Positions 28,436-38,569 are shown, counted from the stretch's first letter. The stretch is DNA of 64,000 nt from Lysobacterales bacterium (GCA_029859645.1 JAOUCS010000001.1:32625-96624), one strand, 5' to 3'. Notes: a model not told the origin generated them from the letters alone. A program made the numbers and translations.

Positions 28436-28777
28436 TCATACTTTGTACAAATAAAAAGCCGTCATCACGGTGCCGATAAAGGCAACCAGGTAGACGGTAT
28501 TGGCTACTACCTTGTCTTTCCTCACCCCAAAATCGTGAAACACGACTCTCAGGCGATGAGCAGCATGCCACAAAGCGAGCGATATTACGACGAACAGGCT
28601 CAGTTTGCCTAGCCCATTCGTCGCAAATTGATGAATATTTTCAAATTGTAAGCCTTCCGGCACCCGTCCAAGAGCGATCAGCAAAAACAAAGTAATGAGT
28701 GCCGGGAATATAAAAGCCGCGATGGTACCGCCGGCGGCGAACAGGCCCCAGACAACAGATTTTTTCGCAATAGTCAT
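28436..28777 (-). CDS. frdD: Fumarate reductase membrane anchor subunit D
   Basis: 113-residue anchor with three membrane helices (residues about 8-36, 55-78 and 92-112). It includes WGLFAAGGTIAAFIFPALI, as in E. coli FrdD, and the HAAHRLRVVFHDFGV loop. It forms the quinone site with FrdC. It lies 1 nt after frdC and 6 nt before rquA. Confidence 0.93.
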   Translation of the reverse strand: MTIAKKSVVWGLFAAGGTIAAFIFPALITLFLLIALGRVPEGLQFENIHQFATNGLGKLSLFVVISLALWHAAHRLRVVFHDFGVRKDKVVANTVYLVAFIGTVMTAFYLYKV

Positions 28778-28778
28778 G

Positions 28779-29174
28779 TCAGATCACTCCTGCAAGCCAG
28801 AAAACAAACAGCGTAACGACAATCCAGGCTGCGTAGTGGCCGATGACGATGACCCGGTCCGGCAGTTTCTGTTCGCCCAGTTGCAGCGGCATGGCCTTGG
28901 GCGCCAGTTTGAACCAGTCGAATGTCATGAAGAACAGGTAAAAAATCAACGAAAAGGCATGGAATGCCACCCATCCGGGACCGGTGAATTCAGCAATAAA
29001 TTCAGCCCAGCGCCCGGGGGAGTCCGCCAGGGCGGCCAGGCCGACTATCGAGATAAAGCAGTATATGGCGACCAGTATGCAGGTAACCTCCCGCAGCATG
29101 TAACGCTTGTAACGCCCGTTGCGCATGTACCACGTGGTCTTTGAAACGGGACGGACATAAGGTTGACGGCTCAT
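28779..29174 (-). CDS. frdC: Fumarate reductase membrane anchor subunit C
   Basis: 131 residues, the same length as E. coli FrdC. It starts MSRQPYVRP with TTWYMRNGRYKRYMLREVT, and has three membrane helices. The GPGWVAFHAFSLIFYLFFM helix is typical of type D, heme-free fumarate reductase anchors. The start overlaps the frdB stop (ATGA). Confidence 0.94.
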   Translation of the reverse strand: MSRQPYVRPVSKTTWYMRNGRYKRYMLREVTCILVAIYCFISIVGLAALADSPGRWAEFIAEFTGPGWVAFHAFSLIFYLFFMTFDWFKLAPKAMPLQLGEQKLPDRVIVIGHYAAWIVVTLFVFWLAGVI

Positions 29175-29911
29175 GATTTACCTCCCGGCAATTTCTGTTT
29201 CCACCATTCGATGGCGCCGTCCACTTTCATCTGCTGAACGGCGGCCGCCGGATCGACACTCTTGGGGCAGACCTCCGAGCAGGCGCCTACGAAAGAACAG
29301 TCCCAGACGCCATCATGATCAGCCAGAATATCCAGCCGCTCCGATTTCCCCTGGTCGCGGGAATCGATATTGTAGCGGTGCGCAAGGGTCAGCACGGCCG
29401 GGCCGATGAAAGATGAATCCAGCGCATACTGTGGGCAGGCCGCGTAGCAACACATGCAATTGACGCACATGGTGTACTGCTTGAACTTGTACAGCGCGCC
29501 GCGCGACTGGTTGTATTCCTCGTTTTCCGGCGGTGGGTCATCCTTGCGGATGATGTAGGGTTTGGCGCGCTGAAGTTTTTCCATCACGTCGTCGAGCACC
29601 ACCACCAGGTCCCGCTCGATGGGGAAATTTTCCAGCGGTTCGATGCGCACCTGGTCGGGCAGGTCCCTGACAAACGTTTTGCAGGTCAGGCTGGGTTCGC
29701 CGTTGACCATCATGCCGCAACTGCCACAGACCATCATGTGGCAGGACCAGCGGTAAGACAGCGTTGTATCGAGGTTTTCCTTGACGTAGTTGATCGCATC
29801 CAGGATGGCCCAGTCTTCTTCACAGGGTACCGAGTATTTCTGGAAACGCGGTTCCTTGTCTTGCTCCGGATCGTACCGCAGTACTTCCAGTTCGAGTTGC
29901 CTGACGCTCAT
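29171..29911 (-). CDS. frdB: Fumarate reductase iron-sulfur subunit B
   Basis: 246 residues. The [2Fe-2S] cluster is in [14 protein letters not shown] and the later LTCKTF cysteine. The [4Fe-4S] and [3Fe-4S] clusters are shown by [13 protein letters not shown] and [20 protein letters not shown]. The residues match E. coli FrdB block for block. The start is the ATG at 29911, overlapping the frdA stop; the longer open frame reads frdA out of phase. It passes electrons between FrdA and the quinone site. Confidence 0.95.
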   Translation of the reverse strand: MSVRQLELEVLRYDPEQDKEPRFQKYSVPCEEDWAILDAINYVKENLDTTLSYRWSCHMMVCGSCGMMVNGEPSLTCKTFVRDLPDQVRIEPLENFPIERDLVVVLDDVMEKLQRAKPYIIRKDDPPPENEEYNQSRGALYKFKQYTMCVNCMCCYAACPQYALDSSFIGPAVLTLAHRYNIDSRDQGKSERLDILADHDGVWDCSFVGACSEVCPKSVDPAAAVQQMKVDGAIEWWKQKLPGGKS

Positions 29912-31671
29912 TTCTCCTTCCCCCCCGAGTAATCGCGCACGCCTGGTTGGGAGCGGGTGATGGTGACATCCAGCCATTCGATTCGCGGTCTGCCGTCTTG
30001 CTGCCGATAGGCCAGCGAATGCTTCAGGAAGTGTTCGTCGTCACGTTCGGTATAATCGAGGCGCTGGTGGGCGCCACGGGACTCGCGGCGCTCCAGTGAA
30101 CCCTCTGCCACGGTTTCGGCGACGTCCAGCATGTTGCGCAGTTCCAGAGCCTGCTGCAGATCAGTGTTGAAAACGTTGCTCTTGTCGTGGACTTCGATGT
30201 TGTTATATCGCTGCCGCAGGCCGGCGATACGTTCACAGGCTTCCAGTGCGCCGGCCTCATCACGGTAAATACCGGCGCCTTCCTCCAGCGTGGTCTTCAT
30301 ATCACGACGGATTCCGGCAATGGATTCATCGCTGCCGCTTTGCTGCAGCAATTCACGTATCCAGGTGACTACTGCTTCGGCCTGTTCTATGAGGGCAGGG
30401 TCATCTTCTCTGCGGCCGGCTTCCCTGGCGTAAACGGCGGCACGTTCCGCCGAGCGTTTGCCGGACACCAGCAGGTCGGTCAGCGAGTTGGAGCCCAGTC
30501 GGTTGGCGCCATGCAGGCCGGAACAGGCCGTTTCGCCGATCGCAAACAGCCCTGGCATCGGGGTCTCGCCGTTGATGTTGCTGTCGATGCCGCCCATCAT
30601 GAAATGGATGACCGGTCTGACCGGTACCGGATCGGTTACCGGGTCGTGACCCACGTAGGAAGCGGCCAGTTCCCGCACCAGCGGTAATCGCTCATTGATT
30701 TTCTTCTCACCGAGGTGACGCATGTCGAGCAGGACACAGTCTCCCCAGGGGGTTTCGACCGTGTTGCCTTTTTTCTGCTCATGCCAGAAAGCCTGGCTGA
30801 GGCGGTCGCGTGGACCCAGCTCCATGGTTTTAAGGACGGGTTCGCCGACCGGTGTTTCCGGCCCCATGCCGTAATCCTGCAGATAGCGGTAACCATCCTT
30901 GTTGACCAGGATGCCGCCTTCACCGCGACAGCCTTCGGTCAGCAGGATGCCAGTACCGGGCAAGCCAGTGGGGTGGTACTGCACGAATTCCATATCTTTC
31001 AACGGAACGCCGGCGCGGTAGGCCATGGCCATGCCGTCACCGGTCTTGATGGCGCCGTTGGTGGTGAACGGAAAAACCTGCCCGCCGCCGCCGGTGGCCA
31101 TGATCACCACCGGAGCCAGGAACGAGAAGAAGCGTCCGCTGCGCATCTCCATCGCCACCACGCCACGACATTTGCCGTTCTTGTGCAGCAGGTCTATGGC
31201 GAAATATTCGTCATAGCGCTTGATCGTCGGAAACTGCAAGGATGTCTGAAAAAGCGTGTGCAGGATATGGAAGCCGCTTTTGTCAGCCGCGTACCAGGTC
31301 CGCTTCTTTTTCATGCCGCCAAAAGGCCGCACCGCAACCGAGCCATCGTCCTCGCGGCTCCAGGGACAACCCCAGTGTTCCAGCTGGACCAGTTCCAGGG
31401 GCGCCTGGCTGACAAAGTACTCGACAACCTCCTGGTCACACAGCCAGTCACCGCCGCTCACCGTGTCGTTGAAATGCATATCCAGCGAATCTTCAGCCGT
31501 TTTCACCCCGGCAGCACCGCCTTCGGCCGCACAGGTGTGGCTGCGCATCGGATAGACTTTTGATACGAGTGCAACTTCAAGCTCAGGATTGTTTTCCGCA
31601 ATCGCGATTGAAGCCCGCAGGCCCGCGCCGCCGGCGCCGACAATAACGATATCCGCCTTAATGGTTTCCAT
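29908..31671 (-). CDS. frdA: Fumarate reductase flavoprotein subunit A
   Basis: 587 residues of the cytoplasmic FAD subunit. Signatures are [29 protein letters not shown] (His that carries FAD covalently), [13 protein letters not shown] and [11 protein letters not shown]. The residue after the AA pair is Glu (AAEGG), as in E. coli FrdA, where SdhA has Gln (AQGG). This supports the fumarate-reducing type. The C-terminal segment is short relative to E. coli. It starts 11 nt after the porin gene mtrB. Confidence 0.94.
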   Translation of the reverse strand: METIKADIVIVGAGGAGLRASIAIAENNPELEVALVSKVYPMRSHTCAAEGGAAGVKTAEDSLDMHFNDTVSGGDWLCDQEVVEYFVSQAPLELVQLEHWGCPWSREDDGSVAVRPFGGMKKKRTWYAADKSGFHILHTLFQTSLQFPTIKRYDEYFAIDLLHKNGKCRGVVAMEMRSGRFFSFLAPVVIMATGGGGQVFPFTTNGAIKTGDGMAMAYRAGVPLKDMEFVQYHPTGLPGTGILLTEGCRGEGGILVNKDGYRYLQDYGMGPETPVGEPVLKTMELGPRDRLSQAFWHEQKKGNTVETPWGDCVLLDMRHLGEKKINERLPLVRELAASYVGHDPVTDPVPVRPVIHFMMGGIDSNINGETPMPGLFAIGETACSGLHGANRLGSNSLTDLLVSGKRSAERAAVYAREAGRREDDPALIEQAEAVVTWIRELLQQSGSDESIAGIRRDMKTTLEEGAGIYRDEAGALEACERIAGLRQRYNNIEVHDKSNVFNTDLQQALELRNMLDVAETVAEGSLERRESRGAHQRLDYTERDDEHFLKHSLAYRQQDGRPRIEWLDVTITRSQPGVRDYSGGKEK

Positions 31672-31682
31672 GAATACTCCCG

Positions 31683-33929
31683 TCAGAAACGGTACTTCCA
31701 GGACGCAGAAATTAACCAGAGATCATAGTCCTGGGTAGGTTGTCCGAGGGTCAGTATATTGGTCAGTGTGTCCTGCGTAACATGATCCAGCGCAAAGTCA
31801 TCCACATTTAATTTTCCGCTTTCAGCCCTGAGGGTGACGGCGGAACGCTCGTTGATGTCCATCTGGCCGTATATGACCCAGGTTTTAAGCTTGTTTTTCA
31901 GCGCCGGCAGCGGTGCGGTTTCGATGAAATCCCCTCCCGTCACATGGATCTGGCTTTCAACATAGGAGTAGGTGTAGTCGATGCCAAAAGTGAGGTTCTC
32001 TCTCGCTCCCAGCTGTTCAAAGCCGGCGTGGAAATTGAGGGTATCAACGTCGTCTCCGGAATCCGCATACCAGTTCCGGTCTTCCAGAAAAATCGTTTCC
32101 GGGTCAAAACTGTAAATCTGCCGGTTGGACTGGCTCGAATCCCAGTTCTCATGGGTATAAAAAACGCTCAGAGAGATTTTTTCCACCGGCCGGTAGCCAA
32201 AATCCAGCGACCAGGAATGGGCTTTGGCCTCGTTCAGCCCGAAATGGCCCTCGCCGTAGTCATCCGTCCAGTGGCTGCCGGTTACGCCGATATTGAAATC
32301 CCGGGTCGGGAACCAGTCCACCCTCAGGCGCCATTCGTCACGGTTCCGGTCGGTCTGGTTATATTTGCGCTGCCATGGATGGTTCTGAAAGGCATCCTCC
32401 GGCAGCACACCGGGCAGGTAGGATTGCTGGAATGGAAGGTTGCCGATGTACTCATCGACATCGCGGTCCGAGTGGCGGTAATCGATGCTGGCGGACAGGT
32501 TCTCCCAGGAAGCCAGGCGGGCTCCGGCCAGCCAGGCCCATTCATTCGAATCCTCGACCTCGGCATAGTCGCGGGAGTAGTCATTCCATTCCACGCCGCC
32601 CTTGAGGCTGAACCCGCGTGCGACGCTCCAGTTAAGCAGGGCGTCCGCGGTCTGCCGGGTATAGCTGTAGGGCAGGTTGATCCGGGATAGCGCCTTGGGC
32701 TTCTGGTTCTCCGAATCCCCACCGATGTAGCGGTAGGCTTCCCTCGGCGTCTTATTGTCGCGGTCGTCATAGCGGTAGTTGGCGACCAGGTTGAGGCGGT
32801 TGGTCAGACGGCTGGTCAGGCGCGTGCTGAAAAACAGCGTGTCGATTTTTGCGTCAGCATTCGTGCGGGGCAGCTCTTCACGAACGCGCAGTGCCGGGTT
32901 GATCGTGTAGGGCAGAAACGCATCGTCCTGTTTCATCGTTCCCCAGGAAAGGTCGGCAGTCAGCCGGGTTCTTGCATTGAATATGAAACCCCCATAGGCC
33001 TTGAACTGGAGATAACTGTTTTCCGGCTCAAGTGCCATCTGGCCGAAGCCGTCCGGGAACGCCACGCCTTTCTCCCAGTTGCCGACTTTTCCGAACGCGT
33101 TCTGGAATTGCAGGGCGGTGTCATCGTTATTGAAGAATGAGGCATACATGCCGATCCCGAACCGGGCCCGGCCGCTGGAGTAATTGAACATCAGGTTCAG
33201 GTTATCCGTTTGCCAATTGACCGGCGCGATCAGCTCGGCCGAGCGGGTGCTGGTCATGTTGTAGCCGATGATCCCGAAGGTATTTCGCACGCCGTCCCGG
33301 TTTTCGTGCCGGAAACCGATCGCCATGTCCCAGCTTTCGCTGATTTTCAGTTCGTAGCCCAGGGTGATTGACTTGCGGTCCGTCTTGATCTCGTAGGGCC
33401 GCAGGTAATCGTCCAGGTTGATGAATCCACGCGTGTTGTTACTGCCGTCGGCAATTTCCCAGCCCACCGGCATGCGCAACTCGTCGCCGCCCAGCCCCAT
33501 GTAGGGCGTCAGGCCGTTGCTGAACCGGTTATTGGGGATTTGCCGGTAATCGAACCGGAATCGTTGTTTGCCCTGTTGGCTGAAATCGAAAACAAACCGC
33601 CTCGAGTTGAGGCCCGCGCGCCAACCCTGGAAGCGCCAGCGGGTCAGGTCGCCGCTGTTCCAGGCAGGGCGTTTTTCCAGCTTGAAATCCAGCAGGGCAT
33701 AGACACCTTCGTCCGTCAGCCCTGAATATTTGCCATAACGGAAGGAATCGTCACTGAGATAGTACAGGCCCAGTTCGACTTCGTTATCGACTACTGACTC
33801 CTTCTTCTGTTCCTTCTTGTCCTCACCTTTTGGCTCATTCTCCGTTTTTTCCTGCGCCCAGCAAGCCCATGAAAAAAGCAGGCATGACAGGGCGATTATG
33901 CTCAGAACGGTATGGTTTCGGCTGATCAT
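31683..33929 (-). CDS. mtrB: MtrB/PioB-type outer-membrane porin
   Basis: About 748 residues: signal peptide, acidic-lysine-rich linker (residues about 28-50), then a long beta-barrel of alternating aromatic strands ending in F (ASWKYRF), typical of BamA-assembled outer-membrane proteins. It matches the MtrB/PioB decaheme-associated family, whose barrel surrounds a decaheme cytochrome. I see no cysteine in the mature chain, so the N-terminal CXXC of Shewanella MtrB is missing. I start it at the ATG at 33929, six bases after GAGGAG. Four to ten nt separate it from its neighbours. Confidence 0.9.
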   Translation of the reverse strand: MISRNHTVLSIIALSCLLFSWACWAQEKTENEPKGEDKKEQKKESVVDNEVELGLYYLSDDSFRYGKYSGLTDEGVYALLDFKLEKRPAWNSGDLTRWRFQGWRAGLNSRRFVFDFSQQGKQRFRFDYRQIPNNRFSNGLTPYMGLGGDELRMPVGWEIADGSNNTRGFINLDDYLRPYEIKTDRKSITLGYELKISESWDMAIGFRHENRDGVRNTFGIIGYNMTSTRSAELIAPVNWQTDNLNLMFNYSSGRARFGIGMYASFFNNDDTALQFQNAFGKVGNWEKGVAFPDGFGQMALEPENSYLQFKAYGGFIFNARTRLTADLSWGTMKQDDAFLPYTINPALRVREELPRTNADAKIDTLFFSTRLTSRLTNRLNLVANYRYDDRDNKTPREAYRYIGGDSENQKPKALSRINLPYSYTRQTADALLNWSVARGFSLKGGVEWNDYSRDYAEVEDSNEWAWLAGARLASWENLSASIDYRHSDRDVDEYIGNLPFQQSYLPGVLPEDAFQNHPWQRKYNQTDRNRDEWRLRVDWFPTRDFNIGVTGSHWTDDYGEGHFGLNEAKAHSWSLDFGYRPVEKISLSVFYTHENWDSSQSNRQIYSFDPETIFLEDRNWYADSGDDVDTLNFHAGFEQLGARENLTFGIDYTYSYVESQIHVTGGDFIETAPLPALKNKLKTWVIYGQMDINERSAVTLRAESGKLNVDDFALDHVTQDTLTNILTLGQPTQDYDLWLISASWKYRF

Positions 33930-33939
33930 CGTCATCTCC

Positions 33940-34932
33940 TCACCGCGTAAGACCGGGGCCGGACGGATGGTTGGATCCGTGGACCTGGTTATGGCAGTTC
34001 AGGCACTGGCTGGCCAGTACCTGTGGTGACGCCCCTTGCGGTGGAATACCGGTGCCGCTGTAGGCCGTGCTGGGGTGGTTCCAGGCATTGTGGCACTGCT
34101 GGCAAAGCCACGGACCGCGGCCGTTGAGCAGGGGTGCATAATTGGAGCCGTGCGACTGGTGGCAGGTGCTGCAGTCCTCACGAACCGGTTGATGTTCAAA
34201 CACGAAAGGTCCGCGCTTCTCGGCATGGCATTCGTAGCAGGTTTCGTTGATGGTGTTCTGCACCAGGCTGGCCTCGCCGGCTGAACCATGGGGTTTATGG
34301 CAATCGGTACAGGTCATCAGGCCAAGGTGCGAAGTGGCCTGGCTGGCGGCCTGCACCGGGTGCCGTGACTGGCGCATGAACTGCGAGCGTTGTTCGGCAT
34401 GGCAGGTGTAACAGACTTCCGGTTGGCTTTCCACGGCGAGCACCGGGTCGTTCTCTACATGCAGGTCATGACAGTCGACACAAGCCGTTTGCTGGATGTC
34501 ATGCATGCTGCCCATCCAGTGAAACCGCGCTCCGTTGTCGTGACACCCCAGGCAGTTGCTGTTCTTCAGTTCGGCGGGCTCACCCGGGCTGAACGTGATG
34601 GCAGGGCTGGGACGCGATCCGTCAGATGCCTTCCTGGTATGGGCTTTGCTCGGACCGTGACAGGACTCACAACCATGATTATCGTCCGCCATGGGCGTTT
34701 CGGGATCCGCAGTTACGGCCATGCGTGAGAGCAGGATCTCATGTGCAGCCTGGGCCCGCCCCTCGCCGTGGCAGGCCAGGCACATTCTGGAGCCGCGGGA
34801 GTACTCAGCTTCAGCTTCTATGGGCTCGCTTTCCGCCGCCAAGGCCGTTCCACCAGCCAGAAGAAAAAATGAGTAGACCAGCAAAACCAGCATGGTCCGG
34901 ATAGTCGAAAGACAGGATGGACGTTCGAACAT
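33940..34932 (-). CDS. mtrA: MtrA/DmsE-type decaheme cytochrome c
   Basis: 330 residues with a signal peptide. I count ten CXXCH motifs (CLACH, CESCH, CLGCH, CVDCH, CYTCH, CTDCH, CYECH, CSTCH, CQQCH, CLNCH), regularly spaced over residues about 50-320, exactly the MtrA/PioA/DmsE layout. It forms a heme wire through the MtrB barrel, carrying electrons across the outer membrane. It has a good ribosome binding site (GGAGAG). The mtrB porin gene follows about ten bases downstream. Confidence 0.94.
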   Translation of the reverse strand: MFERPSCLSTIRTMLVLLVYSFFLLAGGTALAAESEPIEAEAEYSRGSRMCLACHGEGRAQAAHEILLSRMAVTADPETPMADDNHGCESCHGPSKAHTRKASDGSRPSPAITFSPGEPAELKNSNCLGCHDNGARFHWMGSMHDIQQTACVDCHDLHVENDPVLAVESQPEVCYTCHAEQRSQFMRQSRHPVQAASQATSHLGLMTCTDCHKPHGSAGEASLVQNTINETCYECHAEKRGPFVFEHQPVREDCSTCHQSHGSNYAPLLNGRGPWLCQQCHNAWNHPSTAYSGTGIPPQGASPQVLASQCLNCHNQVHGSNHPSGPGLTR

Positions 34933-34967
34933 GCTACCGCTCTCTCCAAATCGATGGGCCTTTTCCT

Positions 34968-34985
34968 GCCCGGCTCAGGCCGGGC
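34968..34985. repeat. Hairpin between two cytochrome genes
   Basis: Perfect 7-bp GC stem (34968-34974 with 34979-34985) around TCAG, in the 81-nt gap between the monoheme gene and mtrA. No T-run follows on the minus strand, so it is more likely a processing or stability hairpin than a terminator. Confidence 0.55.
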
Positions 34986-35013
34986 TACAGGCTATTGTTT
35001 GTCAGTTTGTTTT

Positions 35014-35412
35014 TTAGTTATTGTTGGCGCCCTGGTCGATCCAGAGTCTTATGGTTTTTATGTCTTTGCTTGCAACTTTATCCATTGAACCGTGTGGCAT
35101 GCTGATGGATGGATCGGCCCGGCCTTCCATAAGGACCAGCAGGTTACTGCCCTCGCTGTCACCGCCGATGACCATTGCTCCGAACTTTGTACCTTTCATC
35201 AGGTCGTCGTAGCTGACCATGCTGAAGCCACTGGCTTGGTATCCTTCACCGCCTTCCTGGTGGCAGGACAGACAGTTCTGATCGAGGATAGGCTTGACGT
35301 CCTGTGCAAAGCTCACGGCGTCTTCCTGCGCACATCCTGGTAACACGGACAGCAAAGCGAAGGGGGCCAGGCTGCTGATAAGCCATGTGCTCGCAGTTCC
35401 GGTCTTAAACAT
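35014..35412 (-). CDS. Monoheme cytochrome c lipoprotein
   Basis: 132 residues. A lipobox-like end of the signal sequence (VLPGC) precedes SFAQDVKPILDQNCLSCH, the single heme motif of the short planctomycete-type cytochrome domain. Later comes MPHGSMDKVA, where Met or His could be the distal ligand. Being the first gene of the mtr-frd-rqu run, it may pass electrons to or from MtrA in the periplasm. That role is inference. Confidence 0.82.
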   Translation of the reverse strand: MFKTGTASTWLISSLAPFALLSVLPGCAQEDAVSFAQDVKPILDQNCLSCHQEGGEGYQASGFSMVSYDDLMKGTKFGAMVIGGDSEGSNLLVLMEGRADPSISMPHGSMDKVASKDIKTIRLWIDQGANNN

Positions 35413-35522
35413 TGTTCATTCTCCAGAGTCCTGTTCCGCTTAAAAACTACGCTCGTGCCCGAATATTACTTATGATACAAGTCAATTAAACGAACTATTG
35501 AAAGACCATTTTCCAAAAAAGG

Positions 35523-35543
35523 TCAATATTTTGAATCAATATT
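35523..35543. repeat. Tandem octamer repeat in the divergent hemG/mtr promoter region
   Basis: TCAATATT occurs at 35523-35530 and again at 35536-35543, a 13-bp period, in the 150-bp gap between hemG (plus) and the mtr-frd-rqu operon (minus). It could bind a regulator as a direct repeat. No clear FNR box or sigma-54 site was found in the gap. Confidence 0.4.
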
Positions 35544-35562
35544 ATCACTGGCGGACTCACAT

Positions 35563-36942
35563 GTGAAAACAGCGATCGTTGGGGCAGGGATTTCCGGACT
35601 GGCCACCGGGCAGGCCATCCTCGCCAGGGACCCGGCGGCGGAAGTCGTTGTTTTCGAGTCGGGTCCTCATACGGGCGGCAAGGTCCTGTCGGAAATCACC
35701 CCGGAAGGGTACCTGTGCGAATGGGGCGTCAACGCGTTTCTGGATAAAAGCCCCCGAACCCTGGAACTCTGCGAGGAAATCGGCCTGCAGCCTGTTTCCG
35801 GCGATGTCTCGGCCAAGAAAAGATATGTTTTCAGCGAAGGCGAGTTACACAAGTTGCCTGAAAAACCACCGGAATTCTTCGCTTCCCGGTTGCTCAGCTT
35901 TCCCGGGCGGCTGCGTGTGATGGGCGAGATATTCTCAGGCAGAACAAAAAACCCCGATGAGACCCTGGAACAGTTCGGCACCCGGCACCTCGGTAAAGAG
36001 GCATTTCAGAAATTGATCGATCCAATGGCCTCGGGGGTGTTTGCGGGCAATGCATCGGAAATGAGCCTGAAGAGCTGTTTCCCCCGTATTCATGAGGTCG
36101 AGTCTGAATTCGGCAGCCTGATTCGCGGCCTCATCAAGCTGCAGAAGCAAGCCCGGAAACAGGGCAAAAAGGACACGCCAGGCCCCGGACCCGGGGGGAA
36201 CCTGACTTCATTCAGGGCGGGTATGAGCGTGATGACCGATACGCTGACGGCCGGGTTGGGTTCACGGGTTCGGGTGAATTCGCCGGTCGGCGGCATCACG
36301 CGCAGTGGCGGGCAATACACGGTTTACCTGGCAGATGGCGGCAGTGAGGATTTTGACGCGGTCATCGTGGCGGCGCCCGCCTGGGCACAGGCGAGAATCC
36401 TGCACAGTATTTCACCGGCCATCTCCGGCCTGCTGCAAGAGATTGAGTATCCTCCGTTGTCCGTAGTGTGCCTTGGCTACCGGGAGCAGGACACGGCGGA
36501 TTGTATGGACGGTTTCGGGTTCCTGGTTCCGTCCAGGGAGCAAAGATACATACTGGGTACGGTCGCGGATTCGAACGTCTTCCCCGGGCGCGCCCCGGAA
36601 GGTTGTGTTCTGTATCGCACCATGGTCGGTGGGGCCCGGCATCCTCACCTGGCGGAGTTTCCCGATGAGCAGCTGCTGGACCGGGTCCGGTCGGACCTGG
36701 GAGACATCATGGGGCTCAAAGCGGACCCGGAGTTCGTCAAGATCTATCGCCATGAAAGGGCTATTCCTCAGTACCTGGTGGGCCATACCGACAGGCTGGA
36801 AGCCATTGAAAACCATTTGCGCGAATTTCCCGGGCTGATCCTCACCGGCAACGCTTTCCGGGGCGTCAGTCTTAACGACTGCGTGCTCAATGCTGAAAAA
36901 ACCGCTGAAAAAATGGTCGCAACAGCCGCTGTCACTGGATAA
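35563..36942 (+). CDS. hemG: FAD-dependent protoporphyrinogen oxidase
   Basis: 459-residue oxygen-dependent-type protoporphyrinogen IX oxidase (the FAD form called HemY in Bacillus). The dinucleotide fold IVGAGISGLATGQAI is at the N-terminus. A conserved NAFLDKSPRTLELCEEIGL block and PMASGVFAGNASEMSL follow. It makes protoporphyrin IX, the penultimate step of heme synthesis. The start is a GTG. Its place next to a heme-sensing kinase and cytochrome genes suggests supply of heme for the many c-type cytochromes. Confidence 0.92.
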   Translation: MKTAIVGAGISGLATGQAILARDPAAEVVVFESGPHTGGKVLSEITPEGYLCEWGVNAFLDKSPRTLELCEEIGLQPVSGDVSAKKRYVFSEGELHKLPEKPPEFFASRLLSFPGRLRVMGEIFSGRTKNPDETLEQFGTRHLGKEAFQKLIDPMASGVFAGNASEMSLKSCFPRIHEVESEFGSLIRGLIKLQKQARKQGKKDTPGPGPGGNLTSFRAGMSVMTDTLTAGLGSRVRVNSPVGGITRSGGQYTVYLADGGSEDFDAVIVAAPAWAQARILHSISPAISGLLQEIEYPPLSVVCLGYREQDTADCMDGFGFLVPSREQRYILGTVADSNVFPGRAPEGCVLYRTMVGGARHPHLAEFPDEQLLDRVRSDLGDIMGLKADPEFVKIYRHERAIPQYLVGHTDRLEAIENHLREFPGLILTGNAFRGVSLNDCVLNAEKTAEKMVATAAVTG

Positions 36943-36949
36943 TGATGAC

Positions 36950-38569
36950 ATGATAAGAAACAGCCTGAAGGTCAAGGTGGGTATTTACCTGGTGATAACA
37001 CTCACACTTGCGGTCTTCCTTTTTACATTCATGGTGGTGCGCAACAGCCGCGAGGAATTGTTGCAACAGACGATGGACCATGCCGCGCAGTTATCGGAAG
37101 TCATCATCAAGAGTACTCGTTTTGCCATGCTGCAGAATCAACCCTCTCATGTGGACAAAATCATCAAAGACGTGGGTGACCAGGATGACATCGACCGGGT
37201 CAGGATTATCAGCAAAAACGGCACCGTAATCCATTCCTCCGAAGAAACGGAGATTGGGATCCTGGTGGACCTGGAAGCGGAGTCCTGTCTCGCCTGTCAC
37301 CTCGACGAGGAGTCGAAGCGTGCAAGCCCGATGATTGGCAGACCCCGGTTGTTCACCAGTCCGGACGGCCAGTACATGCTGGGGAGTACGGCCGTCATCC
37401 GAAACGAACCCAGCTGCGCTACTTCAGGCTGCCATGCAAATGCGGAGGATCAGGCCGTATTGGGTGTTCTGGATATCGTTTCTCCATTGGATCGAATCGA
37501 TCAAACGATTCGTGACACCACATACAGGATCGTGGCATTTGCGCTGGGTTTCGTGGTGCTGGCGGCGTTGTTGGTCAATATACTGGTGCAACGGATGGTG
37601 TACCGGCCGCTGGCTGATCTGAAAGAAGGATCGGAAAGGTTGTCAGAGGGCGACCTCGAACACCCAATTCCGGTACGCAGTGATGATGAACTCGGGCAAC
37701 TGGCCGAATCCTTCAACAGTATGATGAAGCGGCTGCGTACATCGCGGAAAGAATTGCAGGACTGGGGACGAACCCTGGAGCAGAAGGTCGAAGCGGCAAC
37801 ACACGATCTGCAGATTGCGCAGGCAGAAGCGGCAAGAGGAGAGAAGCTGGCTTCGGTCGGACTGCTCGCGGCCGGAATTGCCCATGAACTCAATAATCCG
37901 CTGACCGGTGTACTTACTTTTTCTCACCTCGTGCGGAAAGAGCTGCCGGACGACAGTCCGGAAGCGGAGGACCTGGACCTGGTGATTCAGGAGACCAAAC
38001 GATGTGCCACCATTATTCGCAGGCTACTGGATTTTGCGCGGGAAAAAACGCCTGAAAAAGGATACTCAGACCTTAATTTATTGATCGAGGACACCTCGCG
38101 CCTGATAAGCCAGTCGGCCCAGGTCGCGGATATTGATATCATTCTGGAGCTTGATGAGTCACTGCCGGCGGTCTGGATCGATGAAGACCTCGTCAAGCAG
38201 GTGATCATGAATATGCTGGTCAATGCCCAGCATGCCATTGCGGGCGGAGGCAGGATAACGGTGCGTACATCCGTCTGGCAGGGCGGGGATAATAACGGAG
38301 TCGGTGAGTCAAAACCCATGGCAAAAATAACCATCACGGACACCGGCTGCGGAATCTCCGGGGAAAACCTGCAGCGTATATTCGACCCCTTCTTCACGAC
38401 AAAAGGAGTAGGCAAAGGCACCGGGCTGGGATTATCGGTGAGTCACGGTACCATTGCCGCACACGGCGGATTTGTGGAAGTTGAGAGTGAAGTGGGCGTA
38501 GGAACTGAATTTCGCATTTACCTTCCCCTGGGAGAAAATGGCAACAGTGAATCCGGGGGTGCCGCTTGA
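36950..38569 (+). CDS. Histidine kinase with heme-binding periplasmic sensor
   Basis: 539 residues. TM1 is at about 8-30, a periplasmic domain at about 31-190, TM2 at about 191-215, then HAMP, a coiled coil, HisKA with His312 (AAGIAHELNNPLTGV) and a HATPase domain (DTGCGIS, GKGTGLGLSVSHG). The periplasmic domain contains CLACH (113-117) and a second CX4CH site (Cys156, Cys161, His162), so it may hold one or two covalent hemes. It could sense redox state or a ligand. It starts 7 nt after hemG and overlaps the response-regulator gene. Confidence 0.9.
   Translation: MIRNSLKVKVGIYLVITLTLAVFLFTFMVVRNSREELLQQTMDHAAQLSEVIIKSTRFAMLQNQPSHVDKIIKDVGDQDDIDRVRIISKNGTVIHSSEETEIGILVDLEAESCLACHLDEESKRASPMIGRPRLFTSPDGQYMLGSTAVIRNEPSCATSGCHANAEDQAVLGVLDIVSPLDRIDQTIRDTTYRIVAFALGFVVLAALLVNILVQRMVYRPLADLKEGSERLSEGDLEHPIPVRSDDELGQLAESFNSMMKRLRTSRKELQDWGRTLEQKVEAATHDLQIAQAEAARGEKLASVGLLAAGIAHELNNPLTGVLTFSHLVRKELPDDSPEAEDLDLVIQETKRCATIIRRLLDFAREKTPEKGYSDLNLLIEDTSRLISQSAQVADIDIILELDESLPAVWIDEDLVKQVIMNMLVNAQHAIAGGGRITVRTSVWQGGDNNGVGESKPMAKITITDTGCGISGENLQRIFDPFFTTKGVGKGTGLGLSVSHGTIAAHGGFVEVESEVGVGTEFRIYLPLGENGNSESGGAA

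Noticed and set aside
30715..31563. 282-residue frame antisense to frdA, with similar long antisense frames in oppA (13635-14759) and the NfnB-like gene (58781-59911).
   Set aside because: These are mirror frames of GC-rich coding genes, with no ribosome binding sites or recognisable domains.
29171..31671. Possibility that frdAB is succinate dehydrogenase.
   Set aside because: Subunits C and D are of heme-free fumarate reductase type, the FrdA AAEGG motif has Glu rather than Gln, and rquA is adjacent. Reversal in vivo remains possible.
35440..35475. GGGCACG on the minus strand upstream of the mtr-frd-rqu operon as a -24 element.
   Set aside because: There is no GC at the -12 position.
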